Positions 1 to 5,584 of a stretch of 7,528 bases of DNA are shown here, piece by piece (within the stretch, counting starts at the first letter, position 1; every line of letters begins with the position of its first letter). The translations under genes were made by a program, and so were the position numbers. The notes beneath the pieces are model-generated. The model was not told the DNA's origin, ran no database searches, and saw only the letters and a list, made by a program, of their open reading frames with translations. Origin of the DNA: Ktedonobacterales bacterium. GTDB lineage: Bacteria; Chloroflexota; Ktedonobacteria; Ktedonobacterales; JADMIN01. The DNA lies in the NCBI GenBank assembly GCA_025928125.1, contig JAICKD010000140.1, positions 1 to 7,528 of the forward strand, given 5' to 3'.

Positions 1-2305
1 ATGGCGCGCGCGCCACATCCTGCATCGGCATCGAGATGTCGCGGCCAAAGCGGTTGTAGAACGAGAGCTCGAAGTTCGGTGTCTCGCCGAGCGCGCCGTG
101 AGGGCAGACCTCCACACAGTCGCCACAGAAGATGCAGCGGTCGAGCGCGAAGTCCCAGCGCACCAGCTCGCGCTCCGCCATCATCAGCGACCCGGTCGGA
201 CAGACCTGCACGCACGCGCCACACGAGACACAGTCCGTCTCATGCAGCGAGGCGTTGAACGGCGTCGAGACAATCGTATCGAAACCGTGGCCGAACATGC
301 CGTAGCAGTTCGGGCCGATCACGTCGTGGCAGACGCGCACGCACTGGGTGCAGTTGATACACTTGTTCGGGTCGCGCAGGATGAAGCTGTGCGAGAGGTC
401 GAACTCGTAGTCGTGGTAATCGCTCGGCTCGCCGTCGTGGAAGCGGTTGTTTTCGAGGTCGTACTCGATGCTGTACTTCTGCAGGTCGCACTGCCCCGCC
501 GCCGGACAGGCGCACTGGAGACAGCGCCCCGCCTCGCGCACCGCCTGCTCCTGGGTGTAGCCCATCTCGATCAGGCGGAAGTTGCGCGTCCGCTCGTCGT
601 ACGGCAGCATCGGCATCTTCACCTTCGGCTCGACCGGCTTGTACGGCACGATGTCGAAGAGGTCGGGCTTGCGCTCCTCCGCCTCGATAGTCTTCGAGAC
701 GACCGCCATATCCTCGCCGCGCAGGTAGGCGTCAATCGAGCGCGAGGCCAGTTTGCCCTGCGCTACGCACTCGATGATCGTCGAGGCGCCGATCACCGCG
801 TCGCCGCCCGCGAAGACGCCCTTGCGCGCCGTCATGTAGTTGTACGGGTCGGTCTCGATGGTCTGGTGCTTCGTCCAGTTGATGCCACTGCCCTCCGGCA
901 GCACCGCCTTATCGGGCTTCTGGCCATACGCCGGGATCACCGTATCGCAGCTAATCTGGTATTCGCTGCCGGGAATCGGCACCGGGCGGCGGCGGCCACT
1001 GGCGTCCGGCTCGCCCAGTTGCATCCGCTGGAACTCGAGTCCGGTGACCTTCGTGCCGTCGTGGAGCACCTTCGACGCCGACGCGAACAACTGTAGATCG
1101 GTCCCCTCGCTCTCGCCGTCCTCGACCTCCTCGAAGGTGGCCGTCATCTCACCACGTCCACGGCGATAAACCGTGTGTACCTTCGCGCCCAGACGGAGCG
1201 AGGTGCGCGTGCAGTCGAACGTCGTGAAGCCGCCGCCCAGCACGATCACCTCTTTGGTGTCGTTCACCGGCTGCGTCAGGCCGCGCGTCTTATCTTGCAA
1301 GTACGCGATGGCGTTGATGACACCGGGCAAGTCCTGGCCGTCAAGGCCAAGCTCGTTCGAGGTCCACGCGCCGATGGCGAGGTAGACCGCGTCGAAGCCC
1401 TCGTTGAAGAGATCGTCAATCGTGAAGTCCTCGCCCAGCTTGACGTTGTACTGCACGTCGACGCCGAGCTTCCAGACGCCCTCGAACTCGCGGTCGATCT
1501 GGTCTTTCTCCAGCCGGTATTCCGGGATGCCGTAGCGCAGCATGCCGCCAGACTGGGGCATCATGTCATAGACCTTGCAGTAGTGGCCCTTGAGCGCCAG
1601 GTAGTAGGCGGCGGTCAGCCCGCATGGTCCCGCGCCGACGACGGCGACCTTTTTGCCGGTCGTGGCCTCCTGCACCCATGGCGTCGGTGGGTCATCCATG
1701 CACTGCTCGGCGGCATAGCCGTGCATGCGGCAGATGGCGATCTCCTCTTCCACCAGCCCGCGTCGACAAACATCCTGGCAGGGCGCCGGACACGTCAGGC
1801 CGAGGATGTAGGGGAAGGGTAATACTTCCTTCACCAGCCGCGCCGCCTCGCGGTTCTGCCCCTGCGCGATCAGTTCCAGATAGCCGGGAATGTCGATATG
1901 CGTCGGGCAGCCGACCTGGCACGGTGGCTGGCAGTAGGCGTTGTGGTCGGAGAGCATCATCTCCAGGTTAGTGCGGCGGATGTGCTGTAGCCGGTCCGAC
2001 TTCGTACGCACGACCATCCCCGGCGCGGCGGGGGTATTACACGACGGCAGCGGGCGCTCCGCCCCCTCGATCTCCACCAGACACATGCGACAGGCCGAGG
2101 TGGGTTCCAGTTTCTCATCGTTACAGAGATTCGGAATGTCGAGAATCCCGTTATCCACCGCAACGCTGAGAATGGTCTGCCCCTCATAGGCGCGCATCGG
2201 GCGGCCATCGACGGTGAGCGTGAAGGATGGCTGGCCGTGGTCGTTCCGCTCAAACGGCTGCCCGCCCGGCGTTGCGGCGGAATCATCACGAATCGTGACT
2301 GCCAT
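1..2305 (-). CDS. Composite NuoG-type [2Fe-2S] / GltD-type FAD-NAD(P)H oxidoreductase / polyferredoxin subunit, C-terminus beyond the window
   Basis: This frame reads open from ATG at 2305 to the left edge: 768 residues and no stop, so the end is missing. Residues 28-110 are a NuoG-like [2Fe-2S] domain (Cys61, 72, 75, 89; CRMCLVEIEG). The text then moves from a NuoG-like SDHxxxC (His121, Cys125) straight into a GltD-type FeS helical domain (Cys125, 129, 133 and Cys172, 176, 180). A FAD Rossmann fold follows (GAGPCG, 224-229), then an NAD(P)-binding fold (GGGFTTFD at 357-364, YRRGRGEM at 380-387) and the closing FAD motif (GVFAGGDA, 496-503). The C-terminal part has four cysteine groups: 595/598/600/606, 649/652/655/659, 692/695/698/702 and 724/727/730/734. 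The last, RCIFCGDCVEVCP, looks like the second NuoI motif. The arginines after the second Rossmann fold are typical of NADPH-using GltD relatives. It probably oxidises or reduces NAD(P)H in the cytoplasm and passes electrons to the neighbouring Nuo-like subunits. Domain calls are solid; the role is inferred. Confidence 0.9.
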   Translation of the reverse strand, partial: MAVTIRDDSAATPGGQPFERNDHGQPSFTLTVDGRPMRAYEGQTILSVAVDNGILDIPNLCNDEKLEPTSACRMCLVEIEGAERPLPSCNTPAAPGMVVRTKSDRLQHIRRTNLEMMLSDHNAYCQPPCQVGCPTHIDIPGYLELIAQGQNREAARLVKEVLPFPYILGLTCPAPCQDVCRRGLVEEEIAICRMHGYAAEQCMDDPPTPWVQEATTGKKVAVVGAGPCGLTAAYYLALKGHYCKVYDMMPQSGGMLRYGIPEYRLEKDQIDREFEGVWKLGVDVQYNVKLGEDFTIDDLFNEGFDAVYLAIGAWTSNELGLDGQDLPGVINAIAYLQDKTRGLTQPVNDTKEVIVLGGGFTTFDCTRTSLRLGAKVHTVYRRGRGEMTATFEEVEDGESEGTDLQLFASASKVLHDGTKVTGLEFQRMQLGEPDASGRRRPVPIPGSEYQISCDTVIPAYGQKPDKAVLPEGSGINWTKHQTIETDPYNYMTARKGVFAGGDAVIGASTIIECVAQGKLASRSIDAYLRGEDMAVVSKTIEAEERKPDLFDIVPYKPVEPKVKMPMLPYDERTRNFRLIEMGYTQEQAVREAGRCLQCACPAAGQCDLQKYSIEYDLENNRFHDGEPSDYHDYEFDLSHSFILRDPNKCINCTQCVRVCHDVIGPNCYGMFGHGFDTIVSTPFNASLHETDCVSCGACVQVCPTGSLMMAERELVRWDFALDRCIFCGDCVEVCPHGALGETPNFELSFYNRFGRDISMPMQDVARAP

Positions 2306-2311
2306 AGAATG

Positions 2312-2318
2312 CCTCTTC
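2312..2318 (-). promoter_or_regulatory. Ribosome-binding site of the composite subunit
   Basis: On the minus strand GAAGAGG lies 6 nt before the ATG at 2305. The 47-nt gap after the NuoF-like stop holds this site and no terminator-like hairpin, so read-through from the upstream gene is expected. It fixes the start of the large composite gene. Confidence 0.7.
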
Positions 2319-2352
2319 CCAGATTGCCTAGTGTCTCATGGTCTCAAGATAC

Positions 2353-3666
2353 CTAAAGCACATGCTTGGTCGCGTAGCGATGCGCGCGCACTGGCTCGCA
2401 GACGCCCGTCGGACACGTGCCATTGAGATGAGCGGTGAAGTCGTCGGCGAAGTACTTCATCGCTGTGGTCAGCGGCTTGACGGCGTTGACACCGAAGCCA
2501 CAGAGCGAACCATCGGGTACGTACTGCGCGAAGTCGGTCAACAGCTCCAGATCGTCTTGCGTCCCCAGGCTGCTGATGATGCCTTCGAGCGTGCCGCCGA
2601 TGCGTTTGACGCCCACCCGGCACGGCACGCACTTGCCGCAGGACTCGCGCGCCAGCGTGTTCGAGCGGTTGGTGGCCCAGCGCACCATACAGGTGTCCGC
2701 CGGGAGCAACTCGATGATGCTGGAGCCGACGATGACGCCGATTTCTTCCAGTGGCTCATAGTCATAGGGCGTATCCAGCAGGCTGAGCGGCAACGCGCCG
2801 CCCTCGCCGCCGCCGACAACCACCGCGCGCGTCGTACTCTCGCTCACCGGCACGCCCGCCTTCGCCAACACATCGCGCAGCCTCGTGCCAAAGGCCGCCT
2901 CGACGATGACTCCCTGCGGGGAGCCGGGCCAGATAACCGTCAGCAGCTTCGTGCCGGGGCTGCCCTCAGTACCCAGCTTGCGGAAGGCGTCGCCGCCGCG
3001 CGCCACGATCATCGGCAGATTCGCCAGCGTCTCGACATTCTGCACGACGGTCGGCTGCCCCTGCAAGCCGTACTCGGTCGGATAGGGTGGGCGCTGCTGC
3101 GCCTTCATCGGGCGGCCCTTGATGATTTCGAGCAGGGACGATTCCTCGCCCGCCATGAAGCCGCGCTCGACGCCGACCAGCGTGATATTCAGGTCGGTCT
3201 GCGAGCCAAAGATACCCCGCCCCAGCGCATTGCGCTCCTGGGCGCTGGTGAGCGCCGCGCGGATGCTCTCGGCTGCCGCCGTGCGGCTGCTGCGGACGTA
3301 GAGATAGGCCTCGGTCGCGCCGATGGCATAGGCGGCCAGCGCAATGCCCTCGATGACCAGGAACGGATTGCGTTCCAGCAGGCTGCTCGCCACGGCAGAG
3401 CGCATATCGGCGTCGTAGGCGTTGCAGACGAGATATTTCTCATCGGCCACCGCCTGGGCCACCAGCTTCAGCTTCTCCGCCGTCAGCACGCCCGCGCCGC
3501 CGCGTCCGCGCAGGCCAGCGGTGCGTAGCTCGCCCAACACCTGCGCTGGCGTCATCGTCGTCAGCGCCTGGCGAAGGCCCGTAAATCCGCCCTGTTGCGC
3601 GTAGGCGTCAAAGCTCGTCAGCGCCGGGCCGGATGTTGTCAGCAAATAGGATTGCGTCTCAGGCAC
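2353..3666 (-). CDS. nuoF: NuoF-like subunit with N3 cluster and altered NADH/FMN site
   Basis: This is a NuoF/Nqo1 homologue of normal length. Residue numbers here count from an upstream in-frame ATG at 3696, which keeps them in register with Thermus Nqo1 as I recall it. The family FMN loop GLRGRGGAG (61-69) and Lys75 are present, as are GEE (183-185) and the N3 ligands Cys353, 356, 359 (SCGKCVPCR) and Cys399 (SLCGFG). The usual NADE(S/G)EPG stretch has become NAYDADMR (92-99), and the aromatic positions 70 and 78 that hold NADH in Nqo1 are Val and Leu. The fold and N3 cluster should be intact, while NADH oxidation here is doubtful. I prefer GTG at 3666 as start: GGAGGG lies 6 nt before it, and it overlaps the previous stop by 8 nt, suggesting coupled translation. 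The ATG at 3696 has no clear ribosome-binding site and would overlap by 38 nt. The stop is TAG at 2353-2355. Confidence 0.9.
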   Translation of the reverse strand: MPETQSYLLTTSGPALTSFDAYAQQGGFTGLRQALTTMTPAQVLGELRTAGLRGRGGAGVLTAEKLKLVAQAVADEKYLVCNAYDADMRSAVASSLLERNPFLVIEGIALAAYAIGATEAYLYVRSSRTAAAESIRAALTSAQERNALGRGIFGSQTDLNITLVGVERGFMAGEESSLLEIIKGRPMKAQQRPPYPTEYGLQGQPTVVQNVETLANLPMIVARGGDAFRKLGTEGSPGTKLLTVIWPGSPQGVIVEAAFGTRLRDVLAKAGVPVSESTTRAVVVGGGEGGALPLSLLDTPYDYEPLEEIGVIVGSSIIELLPADTCMVRWATNRSNTLARESCGKCVPCRVGVKRIGGTLEGIISSLGTQDDLELLTDFAQYVPDGSLCGFGVNAVKPLTTAMKYFADDFTAHLNGTCPTGVCEPVRAHRYATKHVL

Positions 3667-4345
3667 GCTGCGCCCTCCGATGGTTAATGCTGCCATACTT
3701 GCCGCGCGTCGCCGCCGAGGGGCCGCGTTCGACCCCGTCAGTGCGTAGCACGCCCGGAGTGGCGGCAGCGGCAGGCTTGAAGCGCTCGCTGGCGGTTACG
3801 ATGCCGAAGATGTCGCTGATATCGACGCCGCGCCGCTCCACCACACGCCACGCGACGGCCAGCGGCATGCCGTCATAGGCGTCCATCAGCTCGTCGAGCA
3901 GCGCCGTCAGATCCCAGGCGTCGAACGGCGCGTTGTCGAGAATCTCGTCAGCTTTGGCGAGGTCCACTGGCTGCTCCAGCTCGGTGGTGACGGGCGTCAG
4001 CACGGGTGGCGAAAACGGCCGGTTGGCATAGTTGATGGCGTACTCGGAGATGCGCGGCGTGTAGTAGCCAGCCACCGATGTCGGCGAGAAATACGGCCGA
4101 CGGCGGAAGCGCAGCGTGGGCCGCGACTCGATGGTGATGGCGCGCGGCGGGCAGGCCTTCTCACAGAGCAGGCACGCCTCACACTTCAGGTTGAACGGCG
4201 TCGCCTGCCCATCTTCCTGGATGAGCTGGATCAGGCCGCGACTGCGCGGCGGCAGTTTGCGCTTCTCGTAGGGATAGAGCCGGGTGACCTTCGGCCGGGT
4301 CACGTGGCTCAAGGTCAGGCCCAGACCCTGAAGGATTCCGCGCAT
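3659..4345 (-). CDS. Hybrid of NuoI N-terminal half (one [4Fe-4S] motif) and NuoE helical domain
   Basis: This encodes 228 residues and has its own strong ribosome-binding site. Residues 1-73 follow the NuoI pattern closely: GLTLSHVTRPKVTRLYPYEKR, then LPPRSRG, a basic peptide ahead of the cluster, and one ferredoxin motif CEACLLCEKACP (Cys55, 58, 61, 65). The second NuoI motif never appears, and there is no cysteine after Cys65. Residues about 131-190 resemble the helical start of NuoE, with a LLDELMDAYDGMP helix and GVDISDIFGIVTASERFK, where NuoE usually has a GxxxSEVYGVATFYxxF pattern. The thioredoxin-like [2Fe-2S] part of NuoE is missing, and a cysteine-free basic tail of about 38 residues ends the protein. 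It lies between nuoB and nuoF-like genes, where NuoI and NuoE partners would both be expected. It probably bridges the NuoF-like subunit and NuoB with a single cluster. The NuoI part is firm; the NuoE part rests on a weaker pattern match. Confidence 0.85.
   Translation of the reverse strand: MRGILQGLGLTLSHVTRPKVTRLYPYEKRKLPPRSRGLIQLIQEDGQATPFNLKCEACLLCEKACPPRAITIESRPTLRFRRRPYFSPTSVAGYYTPRISEYAINYANRPFSPPVLTPVTTELEQPVDLAKADEILDNAPFDAWDLTALLDELMDAYDGMPLAVAWRVVERRGVDISDIFGIVTASERFKPAAAATPGVLRTDGVERGPSAATRGKYGSINHRRAQRA
3673..3678 (-). promoter_or_regulatory. Ribosome-binding site supporting a GTG start for the NuoF-like gene
   Basis: Minus-strand GGAGGG sits 6 nt before GTG at 3666-3664, the same spacing as the sites of the NuoI/NuoE hybrid and the large composite gene. 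It lies within the last codons of the upstream gene. If this start is used, an annotation from the ATG at 3696 is 10 residues too long. Confidence 0.6.
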
Positions 4346-4351
4346 CGTTCG

Positions 4352-4357
4352 CTCCTT
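4352..4357 (-). promoter_or_regulatory. Ribosome-binding site of the NuoI/NuoE hybrid
   Basis: Minus-strand AAGGAG lies 6 nt before the ATG at 4345, within the 36-nt gap after the nuoB stop. It is one of the strongest sites in the window and fixes this start. Confidence 0.75.
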
Positions 4358-4362
4358 ATGTC

Positions 4363-4393
4363 GTCTTCGCCTAGTTTTTGCCTAGTCTTCGCC
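4363..4393. repeat. Short direct duplication at the nuoB stop
   Basis: The 9-mer GTCTTCGCC occurs at 4363-4371 and 4385-4393 (period 22). GCCTAGT occurs at 4369-4375 and 4380-4386. The second copy covers the last codons and TAG stop of nuoB, so the spacer to the next gene looks like a local duplication of the gene's end. No function is evident. Confidence 0.5.
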
Positions 4394-4990
4394 GCGAATC
4401 TTCAGACCCTGCTTCTCGATCTTCTCGCGCAGCTTGAGAATGCCTTCAATCAGCGCCTCGGGCCGGGGCGGGCAGCCGGGAACGTAGATATCGACCGGCA
4501 CGAGTGTGTCCACGCCCTGCCCGGTGTAATAGCTATCGTAGAACTCGCCGCCAGACGTGGCGCACTGGCCGAGCGAGAGCACCCACTTGGGGTCGGGCAT
4601 CTGCTCGTAGAGGCGCACGAGGCGCGGCCCCATCTTGACGCAGACGGTACCCGCGACGATCATCAGGTCGGCCTGGCGCGGGCTGGAGCGGAAAACCTCG
4701 GAACCCCAGCGCGAGAGGTCGTAGTGGCTCTGCGCGGCGGCCATCATCTCGATGGCGCAGCAAGCCAGGCCGTAGCCCAGCGGCCAGATCGAACGACTGC
4801 GCGCGAAGTTCTGCGCCCATTTGAGCATATCGGCGACGCTGGTCAGCGCCACCTGCCCCTCCTGGCTGCCGGGAACATACTCGCCAGTGCGCCGTTTGGT
4901 GCTCTGGTCCAGCATCTGGACGGTGATCCCGCGCGGGACACCACTGCCCGAGGCGGGGCGATTAGCGTTATTGGCGTTATCTGTACTCAT
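4382..4990 (-). CDS. nuoB: NADH-quinone oxidoreductase subunit B (NuoB), cluster N2 carrier
   Basis: This complete gene encodes 202 residues, a normal length for NuoB. All four N2 ligands are present: the tandem pair Cys77-Cys78 in GYGLACCAIEMM, Cys143 in SLGQCATSGG and Cys173 in YVPGCPPRPEAL. The PVDIYVPGCPP block near residues 165-175 and KMGPRLVRLYEQMPDPKW near 119-136 are classic family signatures. NuoB takes electrons from the peripheral FeS chain and passes them to quinone at the NuoB/NuoD interface; in related hydrogenases it is the equivalent of the small subunit. The N-terminal 40 residues are polar and variable. It is the first gene of the minus-strand operon, without nuoA ahead of it and with NuoI/NuoE-, NuoF- and NuoG-like genes following, which is not the standard nuo order. 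The ATG at 4990 has only a weak AGAAGGGA about 11 nt upstream, so translation start efficiency is uncertain. Stop TAG at 4382-4384. Confidence 0.96.
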   Translation of the reverse strand: MSTDNANNANRPASGSGVPRGITVQMLDQSTKRRTGEYVPGSQEGQVALTSVADMLKWAQNFARSRSIWPLGYGLACCAIEMMAAAQSHYDLSRWGSEVFRSSPRQADLMIVAGTVCVKMGPRLVRLYEQMPDPKWVLSLGQCATSGGEFYDSYYTGQGVDTLVPVDIYVPGCPPRPEALIEGILKLREKIEKQGLKIRGED

Positions 4991-5099
4991 GATGAAGGCA
5001 ATCCCTTCTTCATCGGCGCGTCTTCATGTTTGTGCGCCTGGCCGGGCAATTGCTACGCGCCAGGGGGACATCGCGCGCCGACGGTGTTGAATGAGCATC

Positions 5100-5114
5100 T
5101 GTGAATATTTGTGA
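5100..5114. repeat. TGTGA direct repeat with 10-bp period in the nuoB leader
   Basis: TGTGA occurs at 5100-5104 and 5110-5114, one helical turn apart with an AT-rich centre (ATATT). Same-face direct half-sites of this sort are typical of response-regulator binding, but the motif is short. It lies about 110 nt before nuoB and downstream of its predicted promoter. Confidence 0.3.
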
Positions 5115-5119
5115 CGGAG

Positions 5120-5151
5120 CCGTGCGGGCGCTGTCACGCGGGGGCGCACGG
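5120..5151 (-). repeat. Inverted repeat in the predicted nuoB operon leader
   Basis: CCGTGCG at 5120-5126 pairs perfectly with CGCACGG at 5145-5151 across an 18-nt loop. A competing pair, GTGAC 5111-5115 with GTCAC 5133-5137, overlaps it. It would form near the 5' end of the operon transcript. There is no following T-run, so it is not a plain intrinsic terminator. Confidence 0.4.
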
Positions 5152-5164
5152 TGGCCCAAAGTTC

Positions 5165-5193
5165 ATTATAACAGAAGCCCAGCGCCCTGCCCA
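5165..5193 (-). promoter_or_regulatory. Extended -10 promoter facing the nuoB operon
   Basis: On the minus strand TATAAT (5170-5165) matches the -10 consensus fully and is preceded by TGT, giving an extended -10. TGGGCA (5193-5188) sits at the standard 17-nt spacing and matches the -35 consensus at 4 of 6 positions. Transcription would begin near 5158 and give a leader of about 170 nt before nuoB. Confidence 0.65.
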
Positions 5194-5319
5194 CCCGCAC
5201 ACACCGTTCGGTTCATCCGCCAGCGAGGAGCCGGGCGCCTTGCTGGGGCGCCACCCAGCGCCACCCCCTGACACAAGTACCAGTCAGCGCTATTTCTTGT
5301 GTTGTGGGCGCGATGCGGG

Positions 5320-5336
5320 TTGGCACGACTTCTGCC
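5320..5336 (+). promoter_or_regulatory. Sigma-54-like -24/-12 string
   Basis: TTGGCACGA (5320-5328), three bases, then CTGC (5332-5335) matches YTGGCACGR-N3-TTGCW with the invariant GG and GC ten bases apart. The -12 element has C for T and the last base is off. It faces the plus-strand gene. Whether the host has RpoN is unknown; it could be chance in GC-rich DNA. Confidence 0.3.
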
Positions 5337-5346
5337 TCATTGCCCC

Positions 5347-5375
5347 TTGCCAGATACCGCGCGCTCGCCTAAAAT
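5347..5375 (+). promoter_or_regulatory. Sigma-70-type promoter facing the membrane sensor gene
   Basis: TTGCCA (5347-5352) and TAAAAT (5370-5375) each match the consensus at 5 of 6 positions and are separated by exactly 17 nt. Transcription would start near 5382, giving a leader of about 200 nt that contains the perfect palindrome before the gene. Confidence 0.6.
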
Positions 5376-5538
5376 ACAGTGCTTGATGGCACTTGCAGGC
5401 TGGGCGCCGCCCGTCTGGTTGTTTCTAGGCGCGGGATGGCAGAGGCTGGCGACGATGCGCAAGCCCTTCCAGTGCGACGCGCCAGTGACTGTTTCAGACG
5501 ACGCGCCACCTCAGTCTACTGGGGATGAGGTGGGTGGA

Positions 5539-5566
5539 CGTGCTTTCGCGTGCGCGCGAAAGCACG
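5539..5566 (+). repeat. Perfect 12-bp inverted repeat just upstream of the sensor gene
   Basis: CGTGCTTTCGCG (5539-5550) and CGCGAAAGCACG (5555-5566) are exact reverse complements around a TGCG loop. It ends 18 nt before the ATG at 5585. No T-run follows, so termination is unlikely. It could be a dimeric repressor operator, or an mRNA hairpin that hides the translation start. If translation instead begins at 5525, 5534 or 5540 (all in frame), the palindrome is coding. Confidence 0.8.
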
Positions 5567-5584
5567 ATAGAAACGGCATATTCT

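Larger units (their letters stand above)
4991..5584. other. Divergent intergenic region with promoters for both flanking units
   Basis: This stretch of about 590 nt has no convincing gene; the open frames in it show no family resemblance. It contains a minus-facing promoter (5165-5193), a plus-facing promoter (5347-5375), a sigma-54-like string (5320-5336), a 7-bp hairpin (5120-5151), a TGTGA direct repeat (5100-5114), a 10-bp direct repeat (CGACGCGCCA at 5475-5484 and 5499-5508) and a perfect 12-bp palindrome (5539-5566). The space is much larger than needed for two promoters, so control by bound regulators or long leaders is likely. Confidence 0.75.

Noticed and set aside
98..1096. Long plus-strand open frame (332 residues)
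   Set aside because: It is antisense to the composite oxidoreductase, whose frame has many exact FeS, FAD and NAD(P) motifs. The plus-strand product is Arg/Ala/Val/His-rich and matches no family; long antisense frames are usual in high-GC genes.
1175..1822. Plus-strand open frame of 215 residues
   Set aside because: Antisense shadow of the FAD/NAD(P) part of the composite gene, with biased composition and no motif.
3360..3430. Idea that the altered NuoF loop (NAYDADMR) comes from a local frameshift
   Set aside because: Neighbouring residues on both sides stay in register with the family (YLVCNA before; LLERNPFLVIEG after), and the other frames do not restore NADEGEPG.
2338..3528. Plus-strand open frame of 396 residues
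   Set aside because: Lies fully opposite the NuoF-like gene, which has clear N3 and FMN-loop motifs; the product is Arg/Ala/His-rich with no domain pattern.
3659..4345. Idea that the missing second NuoI motif is due to a frameshift
   Set aside because: No other frame in this gene shows a CxxCxxCxxxCP or NuoE [2Fe-2S] pattern, and the frame continues into a NuoE-like helical segment, so the protein appears intact as built.
4304..5104. Plus-strand open frame of 266 residues
   Set aside because: Opposite nuoB and its upstream region; nuoB has all N2 ligands, so this is a shadow.
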